DNA of 26,229 bases from Funneliformis mosseae (Eukaryota > Glomeromycota > Glomeromycetes > Glomerales > Glomeraceae): the NCBI GenBank assembly GCA_910592005.1, contig CAJVPP010000793.1, forward strand, positions 1 to 26,229, written 5' to 3'. The notes under the pieces are model-generated. The model was not told where the DNA came from, did no database searches, and was given only the letters and a program-made list of their open reading frames with translations. Shown here in pieces: positions 1-10,173 of this stretch. Each line of letters begins with the position of its first letter. Position 1 is the first letter of the stretch. The position numbers were made by a program, and so were the translations under genes.

Positions 1-348
1 ACGTTCAGGTGTAAGTTTAGTACTTTCAATATAATCAGAAAGTTTTGTTTGAGTTGGCTGAAATGGTTGGTAATCAATTTTTCGTTTTTTTGAAGAAGAC
101 TCACTAGTTTCACCTGCTTTTATTGCTAAACGTTCTAAAAAAAAGTCCCGAATCTCTGCTGGAACTTTTACACACAAATTTCCTAAGTGGTCTTCAAGAG
201 TTGCTGGTGAGCCTTTATACCAAAAGGCTCCACAAAAATTACATGTCGCGTTCCAATGACCTTTTGAAATTTGCTTTCCTTGTTGAATATATGTTCCCCA
301 AACTATTGATTTAGGTTTTCCACCAACTTTTCGTTTAGAGTACTTAAA
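1..348 (-). pseudogene. BED-zinc-finger N-terminus of a hAT-type transposase (partial)
   Basis: Read on the minus strand, 348 down to the window edge is open without a stop. It encodes a basic start (SKRKVGGKPKSIVWGTY), then a zinc-finger pattern C-x2-C (TCNFCGAFW), 14 residues, H-x4-C (HLGNLC), then a lysine-rich stretch (SSKKRKID) that could act in nuclear import. A BED finger followed by a basic linker is the usual N-terminus of hAT transposases, where it binds the element's terminal repeats; the RNase-H-like catalytic part would lie beyond the left edge. There is no ATG in frame between the upstream stop (TAA at 351-349) and the finger. The only nearby ATG (359-357) reads MEANLSTL in a frame one base off, so a single-base frameshift or an unrecognised splice is likely. 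It could also be a domesticated BED protein. The zinc finger is confident; activity of the gene is doubtful. Confidence 0.72.
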
Positions 349-459
349 TTAGCCTCCATTTTGTAAGACGCGAATGTATTAATGTTTGTCTTACCAATAA
401 TGTTATATATTTGATTTTCACGTGAATAATTAAGTTTCAGAGAATTTTAATTAATTCGG

Positions 460-600
460 ATTGAATTTCGGATTTGGGCAGTATCGGACTCAATCGGACA
501 TTTCAGAAATTTTTTGTTGAGGCGTAACTAATATCGCCTAGATTTCGGATTTGGATCGGGCGTAATTATCAGGTTTCGCCCGAACCTTTAGATCAATTCT
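460..600. repeat. TCGGA-rich subterminal repeats, probable hAT end
   Basis: This stretch is much richer in G and C than its surroundings and carries the motif TCGGAT or TCGGAC at least five times (near 467, 478, 488, 498 and 547), mostly in the same orientation. It also has GATCGGGCG and, 20 bases on, CGCCCGAACC facing the other way. hAT elements usually carry short repeats of this kind just inside their terminal inverted repeats, as transposase binding sites. It lies directly upstream of the BED transposase fragment, as the 5' end of that element should. The terminal repeat and the 8-bp target duplication could not be delimited. Confidence 0.45.
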
Positions 601-1210
601 AATAAGACTGATCTTAGACTGGTTAATTGGACTGGTCTTTGCAGTCTTCAGTCTATATTCTGAAAACTAATTCAAACTGGTCCTTTATTATTTATAATAT
701 ATTATTTTAAATTTTATAAATACTAAATAAATTATTTTATTTATTAAATATTACAAATTTAGAGTTGGATTGATTCAGTTTTCATCTATAAGTCAGTTTT
801 TGGATCTATTCTAATATTTTACTATAATAGTAATTTCCGAAATGAAAATATCAGAAATGGAAAAATAATGAGATTAAGAAAGTGCAGGAATCATTTCATA
901 TGCAATTATTTTATTATACTTTTTTATTTATTTAAATTATATAATTATTTTATTAAATTGATCATTTTATATGTATATTTTTTCTAGTATATTCTAAACT
1001 GATCCTTGAAACAGCTTTATAAATCAGTTAATTTTGAGAGAAAATAAATCTTAGACCAGATTGGACTGGTAAGAGATTGAATGATATAAGATTGGTCTTA
1101 GAACCGGTCTAAGAATTGACTTATGGACCAGTCTGGTCCAAAGAAAGATGAAAGATTGATCTTTTTAGATTGGACTGGACTGGATTGAATTAATCCAATC
1201 TTAATTATAC
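600..1210. repeat. Dispersed ACTGGT/ACCAGT repeat cluster, possible MITE
   Basis: Two clusters (about 600-690 and 1040-1200) are built from variants of GACTGGTC, GACCAGTC, TTGGACTGG and TCTTAGAC in both orientations, separated by about 350 bp of plain AT-rich DNA. The right cluster is denser, with CTTAGAACCGGTCTAAG at 1098-1114 forming a near-perfect palindrome and several ACCAGTC/ACTGGT pairs. Such repeat-rich ends around a non-coding core suit a small non-autonomous DNA transposon. No protein is encoded. Exact ends are not resolved, and it may simply be the outer part of the neighbouring hAT element. Confidence 0.4.
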
Positions 1211-2400
1211 TATATATTTATTATGTTAGTATATTTAGAAATATAAATTTAGTTTTTTTCTAAATTTTTTTAAATTTAATAAAAGCACTTACCATACCAT
1301 TTGAAAATAAGTATTTTGTGATAAATAAATATTTATTAATATTATTATTATAGCAAATAATATAATAAAATACCAATAACAAATAAAAAATTATTATAAA
1401 AAGAATATATCATAAAGTACTATTTTTTAGAATGGTACAGTATTAAGAAAAAATAAAATAATTTAAAAAACTTAAGAAAAATAACATTTGCTTTTAATTC
1501 TATTTTTAGATAAATTGTTGGTAAAGATTTAAAGGTAAAAATATGTATGTAAGTATATTAAAATATTAGTAAATTTATTATTGTATTTTTTAAATATATT
1601 AAATCATAGTTTAATATTTAAAGTAAATTAAAGTACTCAAAAATACAAATATAAGAATTACAAAAAAGTAATCAAAAAAATTATATAAATTTTATAAAAA
1701 TTTTATATAAAGTTTTTTACAAAATATTATATAAAATAATAGCAAAAAAATACTTTTAATTTTATATATTATCTTTAAATATAATATCATTTGTATTTAT
1801 TTAACTAATAAATATAAAATATTATAAATAAATAGATTAGCTAATTTTATTAAAAAGAATACATTTATTTATTAATTTAATTTTTTATTATATTTTTTTT
1901 ATAATAATATTTAAATTTAATAATATTTAAATTTGAATAACATATTATATAGATTTATTTACTTTCTTTATTATTAATAATAATTTTTTTATTTTATTTT
2001 AAATTAAAACTTTTTAAATTAATTTAACCTATTCAAAGCTTTAAATATTTTTGATTTTAAATATTCTATATAACATTTTTTTTTATAAATATTATAAAAT
2101 CTAAATTTATTATTAAATTATTAAATTTGCTTCAAAAGTTAATTAAATTAAATTCAAATATTTTATAATACTTTAAATTATCAACTAAAATTATTAAATA
2201 TACAGAAATCAAAAATAAGTAGTAGAAACCTTTTCAAATGAAATATTTTTAATAGCAAACATATTAGTTTGCCTTTTTACCATGAATTTCACGGGATTCT
2301 ATGATTTAATGATTGACATTTACTGTTCTAAATACGAAATAAGGTTAATGAATCATTTATTTATTTCCCATCTCGATTAGAAATCAATCTTGTTTATTAT
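1211..2400. other. AT-rich gene-free stretch
   Basis: Nearly all A and T, with only short runs open in any frame and no codon pattern that I recognise. From about 2220 the composition returns towards that of the genes, and this last part is probably the promoter region of the LtrA-family gene. Nothing else can be supported here. Confidence 0.6.
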
Positions 2401-2413
2401 TAATCAAATTGTG

Positions 2414-2428
2414 TATTTATATATATAT
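2414..2428 (+). promoter_or_regulatory. TATA-like box of the LtrA-family gene
   Basis: A TATTTATATATATAT run lies about 50-60 bp before the chosen ATG at 2477. Similar boxes stand at comparable distances before other genes of this window. In an AT-rich background such matches arise easily, so this is only a candidate. Confidence 0.3.
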
Positions 2429-2476
2429 GGTAAATTCAAATGTGATCCCCTTTTTTTTGAATTCACTTCCAATAAC

Positions 2477-5378
2477 ATGACGGAACAAAATGATGTTCCG
2501 GAGGATCAACCGCAAGAAGAATGTTCATTAAATAAGGATATAGCATTAGAAATATCTCCAGTTGCTCCATTAAACTATTCAAAAAAGTTGCAAATCGGTG
2601 ATACAAAATTATTGGTTGTTGACAAAGAGGATGATATTATAAGCGGGGAAGCTCTTAGTTGTTGTGTACTCGGTAGTCCAAAACATGTAAATATATTTAA
2701 GACACGTTTATTTATTTCAATATATTTATACAATATTTAGTTAATTGCATTTAAATTATACCTAATTTAAATAGGTAGCAGCATTGAAGGCAAAAATTGA
2801 AGAATTGAATGCACATTCCGAACAATTGGAGCAAGAACGCAGAGAAGCTTTATCACATTCCGAATCCGTATCAAAACAACTTGATCAACTTGTAAAAGAA
2901 TTATCACAACTAGGTCATGACAATAATCAAAAAAATAATGAACAAACAATTCATGCCACGTTTCGTACATTTGGTACATTACAAAAGCTTGAAATAATAG
3001 CAGATGAAGAAGATTCAGCTGAAGAATATCATAAACATGATAGATTAATGAGAAAACCTAGAGTTAGACAATATTTTCATGCTGGCACTTTACATAGAGA
3101 AGCTGAAGAAAGAAGAGTGAATTTTACAGAATTATTTTGGGATTTGATTTTCGTAGCCGTGATTGGAAATTTAGGTCATGTTTTGGTCGAAGATGTTTCT
3201 CTCGTTAATATTGAGAGATTTATTTTAACATTGTAAGCATTATCGAAAAGTAAAAGATTGTATGACGCAGCAAACCAATAATGCATTTTTTTTAAAAAAA
3301 ACTTAGTTATCCTATTTGGAGAATATGGTATGATATGACCCTTTATTTGAATATGTATAGCTCAGATGATTTACTTGAGAAATTTCTCTTGTTTTTTGTA
3401 AGTATAAATTCATATACATTTATATCGTGATTGTTTCGCAGAAAATTGGTATATTAATTCTTAGACACAATTTAGGAAATGGTACTTGTAATTACTATGG
3501 GATCACACGCGTCAGATTTATTCGGTGAAACCACACATATTTTTCTCAGTAAGCATTAATATCTGACAATTAATGCCTCACCTAAAAGAATTAAGGCTAA
3601 CATATTTACTTGTTTATTTGTGTTATTATTTATGTAGTTTCGTTCGTAATTGCACGAATGACGTTCATGTTTTTGAATTTGTTACATGCGACATGGATCC
3701 CGTTATTTCGTATACCGTTTATAAATACTGCATGGGGAATCTTCATTCCATGTATTCTTTGGATTATAGCAATATTCTTTCCTAGAAATAGGATCGCAGT
3801 AATGTGGGCTGCATTCGTATTTGGTAATATAAAGAACGTTTTTTGTTTTCAGTGATTTAAACTTAGAGGTTTTTTTTTGCTATTTTACGAATAGAGAATC
3901 TATGGTCTGGCGGCATTTTATTCTTGAATCGATATGCAAGTAAAGTATTTAATCGAAATAAGACTGCACGAGAAGAATTTGAAACAACCGATAATTCGAC
4001 AGCTACTTTGGAGAGTACTTTAGTTAACGATTCCTCACCCACCTCATCCACCTCACCCACTTCAACTTCTCCAAAAAAGCATGCGCCAAATAAAAAAATG
4101 AAGACTCGTGGTACCGAATATCAATGGAAATGGAAGGATTTATTACCAATATTCAGAATTTCAGAATATAAACCCGCATTAAATATAGAACATTATAGTG
4201 AAAGATTAGGATTATTTACTATTATAGCTTTAGGTGAAGGGGTAAGTATACGTAGCAAAGAGCTCGTGACGTGAATTCATTATTTGGTGATTTAATTGAT
4301 TATATTATTTTTAGATTATAGGAATCTTATATACTAGTCTCAATCCGTCGCCTGATGGTCAGCTCGTCAAGGTCAGTTATTGAGTTGACCTTAATTTTTG
4401 ATGTATTTATCACTGATATACTTACTGTTGATATATTTTATTAGGCAATATTAGGATTATTAACTGCGTATAACTTGCATTGGATATATTTCGATGTGGA
4501 TGCTAGTAGACAATTTCAACATGCCGTAAGAAGACACGCTTTTACTGGGATATTATTTGCATCGATACATTTTCCCATGGTGATTTATTTATAATACTAA
4601 AAATGTATGAATTGAACACGTAATGACCTTTTTTTTTATTAACTAAACATTTTATTCTAGAATATGGCGTTGATTGCATTTGGGTAAATTCATTTAAAGA
4701 TTTAATTTCGAATCTTTTGATCGTACCGAAATTATTAGGCAATTTTTTTTCTATAGTACGTCACTAGGTAAAATGGTGCAACTTCGTGATTTTCCTGGTT
4801 CTCAATATATACCGGTAGAAGACAGTGTGGCTCATTTAGAATCAAGAGCGACTCCTGATGCTGCAACTACGGATGACGCAGGATTTACTTCATCATTACG
4901 TTGGTTGTACTGTGTTTCATTGGCGATTTCATTATATTGTATGGCTTTTATTGGAATGTTACACAAAGGATTAGATGATGCTAATTACCTAAGAATTCGA
5001 AAGGTAAACATCTTAACAAAATTAAAAAGTATCAAATTATTTGATTTATTAAAGAAAATTTGTATTTTTTAGTCTTATCGAATTTCATTAAGGTTCATAA
5101 TTGGAACGATTTACGTATTATTACCATTAAGTAAAATTAATTCATTAAATTTGATCATTATAACTTCAATGCTTTCATTATTGTTGGTTATCGTTGAAAT
5201 TTATGGTAGATTAAGAAAAGGGTTGCCGTTATTTGGTAATTGTGATGATGATGTTTTACTAGATTCTCATAATAAGAAATATGTCAGGTGGAGATGGGGA
5301 AATAAAAATTTAAACAAGAGAACTTGGAGTACCGGAGTTTTAAGAAAAAGGAACGAAAGCAAAAATAACGAGAATTAG
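2477..5378 (+). CDS. LtrA-family multipass membrane protein with N-terminal coiled coil (11 exons)
   Basis: My splice model is exons 2477-2686, 2775-3232, 3307-3397, 3476-3548, 3638-3823, 3895-4241, 4315-4371, 4445-4579, 4661-4683, 4757-5003 and 5073-5378, which sum to 711 codons including the TAG. All ten introns (69-89 nt) are GT-AG and keep frame; donors are mostly GTAAGT, GTAAGC or GTAAAT, with GTCAGT and GTGATT as the weak ones. Residues 1-70 are acidic and low-complexity, and residues 71-117 form a coiled coil rich in E, L and Q. The LtrA family (low temperature requirement A, PF06772) starts near residue 184 with RRVNFTELFWDLIFV; later blocks are TFYPIWRIWYDMTLYLNMYS, LLHATWIPLFR and HYSERLGLFTIIALGEG (439-455). 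About eight or more hydrophobic segments are visible. A Ser/Thr/Pro linker (TSSTSPTSTSPKK) interrupts the membrane part. The ATG at 2477 is preferred to the alternative at 2390 because the extra 29 residues look like AT-rich leader. The family's molecular function is not established. Domain sure; splice sites likely. Confidence 0.85.
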
Positions 5379-5700
5379 ATTGATGATTTATTTTAATTAT
5401 TTTTGATGCGATTCGCAAATTGGGTTTTAAAAGATGTATTATTATTATTATTATTATTATTTTTTTTTTTTTTTTTTTTTTTATCGATGTGGCACTGCCA
5501 TATTATTATTATTATTATTTTATACATAAAACTTTTCTTGTTCGATATCAATATAAATAAGATTAATTTTAAAAATTGTTTTCGCGCGATCACCTCTGAA
5601 ATTTCTAAAAATGTATATTGTTTCTGTTGCACGATATTGATAAAATGAAGATGGGAACAAATAACGCATGCATAATAGTTGCATAAATCGTCATTTTAGA
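5379..5700. other. Intergenic spacer and 3' flank between the LtrA and thioesterase genes
   Basis: The spacer between two genes on the same strand contains the 3' flank of the LtrA-family gene and a microsatellite (listed separately). No supported coding sequence is present; the open frames here are products of the ATT and T runs. Confidence 0.6.
5437..5520. repeat. ATT microsatellite with 23-nt T run
   Basis: Seven or so TTA/ATT units are followed by an uninterrupted T run (5460-5482), a short unique segment with TGGCACTGCCA (a small inverted repeat, 5490-5500), then another block of ATT units (5501-5520). Typical simple-sequence DNA; its length is likely to vary between isolates. Confidence 0.9.
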
Positions 5701-5719
5701 TATATTTATATATATAATG
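5701..5719 (+). promoter_or_regulatory. TATA-like box of the thioesterase gene
   Basis: TATATTTATATATATAATG ends about 45 bp before the ATG at 5765, a fitting position for a fungal TATA element with a short leader. Candidate only, given the AT-rich background. Confidence 0.3.
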
Positions 5720-5764
5720 CTTAGAAAACATCTTTAAGAAGGGGGAAAAAAAATCATCATCAAA

Positions 5765-6753
5765 ATGACTCCAGACATACCAACGATATTAAAATCGATC
5801 TTTTTCACAATAATACTTTTAAACATAAAATCATTTCCATTTGCATATCACATTAGACATTTTTCAATAGTTATGAGATCTTTAACATATAGAAATAAGG
5901 AAGGAGAGAAAAAAGATTTGTTTCGAACAATTGAACATAAAAATACCGTTTTGTTCGATGACGTAAGTTATTCGATGCTTGTTTGTTCGTTTCTTTTATT
6001 TATACATTATTTTTTTTAAAAAAAAAAAAAAAAAATTTAGATGGATTCTAATATACATATGAGTAATAGGTAATTAGATTTTTTTTTTTTTTAAAAAAAA
6101 AAAAAATAATAAAATCGTTTTCTCGTAATCTCCTTGAATGAAAAGAGAAAATATTAAAGTTTTTTATTTTTTTAATTGGAATAGCTCATATTACAAATTG
6201 CTAGATTTTTCACGAACGAAACTAATGGTTTCATTATTTGCTAATGCATTTTGGAAGTTTAGACCAGTCATTATTTTAAAATGTAAGGATAGAAATATAT
6301 ATATTTTTTATTCGATCATTTTATTTATTTTTTATTCACTCGATGATTTCATTTTATCTTTTAGCCGTCACAAACATCTTCAAAAGCGAAATTCCACTAT
6401 TTTCAAGTTTTTCGATACATAGTGGAGTATTTACATGGGATCACAAATGGATTTTTATAATAAGTTATTTTAGAATTCATCGCACCAATGCAATCGCTTC
6501 AATAGCATTATTAAAGGTTATATTTAAAGAACCTAGTGGTAAAACGATTAAACCCGAAGTATTATTTGAAACTTCCGGATTCTTTAAGAATGAGAGCATA
6601 GAAGAAAAAGAAGAGACGGAGAATAAAAGACAATCTAGGATGAAACTCGTTGAACAAATATTCCCAAATGAGTTATTTGATGAAACTTTTGCAAGAGATT
6701 TCTTGAATGATTTAAAGGCAAAGAGCAATAATAATGTAGCAGCAAAATTATAG
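5765..6753 (+). CDS. THEM6-like thioesterase (hotdog-fold), 4 exons
   Basis: The model is exons 5765-5962, 6041-6069, 6185-6282 and 6365-6753, which sum to 238 codons including the stop (237 aa; THEM6-type proteins are about 200-240 aa). All introns are GT-AG (GTAAGT, GTAATT, GTAAGG donors) and keep frame. Residues 8-30 are hydrophobic, a likely N-terminal membrane anchor. The core reads LFDDMDSNIHMSNSSYYKLL, the 4HBT-like motif (D-x-D-x-x-x-H-M-N-N type) in which an Asp near the helix is the expected catalytic residue. Later GVFTWDHKWIFIISYF matches the WDDKW-like strand of the family, and the charged tail contains a lysine/glutamate run (EEKEETENKRQSR). The expected role is hydrolysis of an acyl-CoA or related thioester at a membrane; the natural substrate of the THEM6 group is not established. 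It is convergent with the F-box gene downstream, about 125 bp apart. Confidence 0.82.
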
Positions 6754-6877
6754 TGACGGATTCGGACTAATTAACATTTATTTATTGGAAAAAAGAAAAG
6801 GTTTTTGGGAGATAGGGTTTTTTATACATTCATAATAGGTATCTTTTTTTAAACTACAATTTTCACAGAGAGGATTG

Positions 6878-8589
6878 TTATGTTCGATAGTTCCAATTCG
6901 AAGTTTTAATCGGCACATCTAAACAATTAAAAGGAGAGATTAATTTAATGAAAGAAAAAAACAAAATAAAATAAAATACACATGATAAAACTTACCATAA
7001 AATAGATTATTAATTTCTTCGTCAGCGTGTACCGTTATGTTAAAATGATTTTTTGCTTCCTTTACACATTCTTTTGAAAGGTAAGATGCTCTTGTAAAAT
7101 AAGGAATTCCGATTTCTTTCAGACACTTTTTTCTCTTTGAGTAATCAATAAGAATTCTCAATGAAGTATCTTTGTAAGCTTCGTAACGATAAAACTTGAC
7201 GCATTGAATATTAAATTTTGATTCATTAAGTAAAATTCTTAAATTTTTATCCACCATGGCAAAATTGACTTCGAGAATTTTTAAAGAACGAGCAAGAGAT
7301 TGAGTGAACTCTCTAAATAAATGACCACATTCCGATAAATAATATCGATCCGAGATGGTATTTAATTTTAAATGTACCAATTGATGTAGGTCCTTTAATA
7401 AAACTATTAAATCCACCAAAGCATAATCGTGATCTAAAACCAAATGAAAATGAGTTAAATTTAAATGACTTTGTTCTTGAACTTCCCTAATTAAAGGACA
7501 ATAAATATCTTTAATTTTAAGGGATTTCAAATTATTATTCGTTGATGAAAGGAGTCGTTTAAAGAGTGCTCTTGAATTTTTGGAAAGGAAGGTGATACGA
7601 TAATTATAATTTAGGTGTTTTAAATTATTAAAAAGGGACGTTGGAAGGGTTGAAATTTTTTGTGAATCATCCCCATCAGAATTCATAGGGACCAGGTTAA
7701 GTTCGAGTGTGATTAAATTTGGTAAAGAATTTAATATGGATAAAAGTGCCGTGGTATAAATTTTAAAATTTACTAATCTCAAAAATGTTAAAGATTTTGA
7801 TGCGTTAAGAAAAGCTTCAGGAATCAAGCTAACGTTTGTTATTAAAGATTTTAAATGTCGTTGGGATTGAATGAAATCAACTAGATTTTTTGAAAATTCG
7901 GGATGATACTTTGTCGTATTAATAAAAATATGTAAATGTTGAAGATATGATGATAATGAATTTTGAAGGTTTAGAAAATTCGTAGTAATTAACGGTATTA
8001 AACTCATACTACTCCTATTAAAAAATCCCAATGACAATCTGTTGACATTGATTAAACTTGATTTATGATTCCTAAATTCACAAATGTCAAACAAGGAACT
8101 TGGTCCACTTAATAATTCGGTGTAAAAAACATCAAGCGAATGATATTTATTCTCCTTGCTAAAGAGTAAATTCCCGATATAATGATTAAAATTAAAAGTC
8201 CTCCTGATGGATCGACTGTCATTTGGTTCTTTTAACAGATTTGCTGAGGTCCAAAGTTCCATCGCTCTTTGCAAAGGGTTCAATTCAAACTCTTTAATAT
8301 ACGTGTGATACTTGAAAAATGTCGAACCTACAAGTTTCAAATAAGCTTTTATTGATGGGTCAAGACAACGAACCAGCGTGTTAAATAATTGAACTAATTT
8401 TTTATCTTTCTTAATGAATTTAAAAGGGTTTCTCCAAAGGATTGGAATAAAAATTCTACAAAATGATCTATTTACGCGGATGCATGAATATAATGTGTGT
8501 AAATCATTTTTGAGTATGTTCATGATGATTTCATGACATTCTCGATAATTTTGACTTAAAATTGCAATAATATCAACTTTTTTTGACAT
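6878..8589 (-). CDS. F-box-like protein with LRR-type repeats (2 exons)
   Basis: Exon 1 runs 8589-6996 and exon 2 6918-6878; the 77-nt intron has a GTAAGT donor and TTTAG acceptor. The spliced product is 544 aa, ending DVPIKTSNWNYRT. Reading through the intron instead would give 549 aa with a hydrophobic tail. Residues 16-58 (HEIIMNILKNDLHTLYSCIRVNRSFCRIFIPILWRNPF) are a diverged F-box of the kind greatly expanded in Glomeromycotina, with the conserved C-x-x-V-N-R-x-x-C and I-x-x-L-W-x-x-P elements. The rest is Leu/Asn-rich with irregular repeats of the L-x-x-L-x-L type (for example LPNLITLELNLV and LHQLVHLKLNTI), as in substrate-binding LRR regions. Known role of the family: F-box proteins link a target to an SCF (Skp1-cullin) ubiquitin ligase. 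The target is unknown. The ATG at 8589 is the first in frame and precedes the F-box directly. Confidence 0.82.
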
Positions 8590-8613
8590 TTTGAAAAAGT
8601 GGTTGAGAAAAAA

Positions 8614-8632
8614 ATTTTTTTTTTTTTTTTTT
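8614..8632 (-). repeat. Homopolymer run in the F-box gene leader
   Basis: A run of about 19-20 T on the plus strand (A on the coding strand) sits about 25-45 bp before the F-box ATG, so it would be part of the 5' untranslated leader. It is a common feature of leaders in this window. Confidence 0.8.
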
Positions 8633-8656
8633 TGTGAATTAGGAAAATTAATACCC

Positions 8657-8664
8657 TTTATATA
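8657..8664 (-). promoter_or_regulatory. TATATAAA box of the F-box gene
   Basis: On the minus strand TATATAAAGG stands about 70 bp before the ATG at 8589, in less AT-rich surroundings than the other candidates, so this is the best TATA match in the window. Confidence 0.45.
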
Positions 8665-9046
8665 GAGCTTTGTTTTCAGATTCAGATCATGACTAAATCC
8701 GGATGTTTTTGTTTAAATTCTTCCAAAATAAGGAACAATAAATTTTTCTCCAAGATAAAAAAACCCTCCTTCATTACGAAACGCCGCAGCAATCTATCTC
8801 CGAGTTTCGTGTTCAAACGTTTGTAAAACCAGTATTAGTGTGTCCTTTTTAATACAAAGGCGAAAATCGAACTACTTTCAAAGTTCGGATTATAATCGTA
8901 GAAAATTTTCATGTATTCAGGGCTTGTGTAATTTATTGTGAAGAGTAAGCGTAAGTATTGCGCCACATAAGTCTCCGCCATTTGTATTATTTTATTAATC
9001 GCATTACATAGTTAATTTTTGTATCGCAAAGCCTAATATAAATTGT
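8665..9046. other. Intergenic stretch
   Basis: Moderate base composition, no supported gene. It holds the upstream region of the F-box gene and the 3' flank of the protease-like gene, both on the minus strand. Confidence 0.5.
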
Positions 9047-10173
9047 TCAATTTAACATGCAAATTTCAAACTTAAATCTGTTGTTTTCCGTCATGAAAAT
9101 GTATGGTCTTCCTGGAATTTTAGTTTGGTAGGTGCTGTTTAGTATATCAAAACCAACCAGACCGCAATCAATATCATTAGGAACTAGCTTTTGCCACGAA
9201 AATATCTCATCGGTCTCAATCCAGTCTGTCCAGATCACTCCATCACCTAATGAGACTTCCCACGGAATGTTAGCCTTATAGATTTCCACATTTTCCCCAT
9301 AACCACTGGAACGGATTGGGAATTTACTCCAACCATAATCGTTATTCATCCTCTCTCTTATGAAGTGTGGTAAAATGGTCATTGTTGATCCTGAATCAAT
9401 TAAAAGCCGAAAGTTTCGATTATTCGTGTCCCGATCAACATTGGCCAATGTTGCAACTTCATTATTAGAATCACTTTTTCTTCGAATTCGCATATGCATC
9501 TGATATTTTGGCAAAAGAAAGTTCCCAACAATGTCCAATATTTATTTGCATGTAAAAGCAACACAAACCTGCCATTCCTTCAATGTCACACTTGCGGTCG
9601 AAGAGAATCTGATGAAAACTGTCATTTGTTTGATAGGAGCATACAACATACCAGGATTTTTCTTTTCGAGTTCAAGATATTCCTCTCCAGATAACTTATG
9701 TCCATAACCCACTAACTTTCCATTTATAAGAAGGATATAACTTCCTTTAGATTTATCAAGGCTTCCAGACTCTATAAGCCGACGGTATGCAAGTCTATTA
9801 ATGGCGAGTTCTTCCCCTTCTCCTTCTACTTAACATTTACCAGGATTATTAATGTAATCATATATAGCACGGCGCTCACTGATACGACTTGTAGAAGGCC
9901 ACTCGAAATCGGGTCCAACAAATTCTGTTAAGTGATAATAAAGATATAATAATTCATATATATAAATCAAACGGAGTGTCAGATTTATTGTGTACCATAA
10001 AATTTCTTTATATCCTCTACTTTCAATGGCTCGTAATATTCAAGTTTATTGAGTTCAAGTTTCTGAACAAACTTTTTGAGATCTGCATCTTTGGAGTTGA
10101 ATTTTTTGACATGCTCTTTAAATGCATCATTAAACTTCTCTTTCGCTTCGGACTCAGTCATAGGTTTAGACAT
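9047..10173 (-). pseudogene. Retropepsin-like aspartic protease-domain protein, three exons, interrupted by TAA
   Basis: Minus-strand exons 10173-9996, 9924-9569 and 9499-9047 join in frame through GT-AG introns of 71 and 69 nt, giving 329 codons with one internal TAA (9832-9830, codon 91). Exon 1 is charged and helical (MSKPMTESEAKEKF...KVEDIKKFYG). Exon 2 holds a conserved-looking block, FVGPDFEWPSTSR, then after the stop VEGEGEELAINRLAYRRLIE and KGSYILLINGKLVGYGHKLS. Exon 3 carries the protease core, FRLLIDSGSTMTILPHFI with the catalytic DSG (residues 213-215), and the later hydrophobic DCGLVGFDIL turn. A single DSG fits retropepsin or Ddi1-like enzymes that act as dimers. The frame is well kept on both sides of the TAA, so the break is recent, a sequence error, or removed from the RNA. 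The segment upstream of the ATG ends TTACAGGTGGTAAAATG, so a leader intron is possible. From memory, the layout resembles a protein family common in Rhizophagus; I cannot check this. Confidence 0.65.

Noticed and set aside
2767..2979. Minus-strand 70-codon frame opposite the coiled-coil exon
   Set aside because: It is the antisense of a well-supported exon; its hydrophobic look is caused by the Glu/Gln/Lys codons on the other strand.
3440..3475. Earlier acceptor (TTTCGCAG near 3441) for the third intron of the LtrA-family gene
   Set aside because: It would bring an in-frame stop; the TTTAG at 3475 keeps the family motif EMVLVITMGSHASD in frame.
5393..5648. Open frames of about 80 codons on both strands over the ATT/T microsatellite
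   Set aside because: They consist of runs of L/F or N/K from the simple repeat and have no other content.
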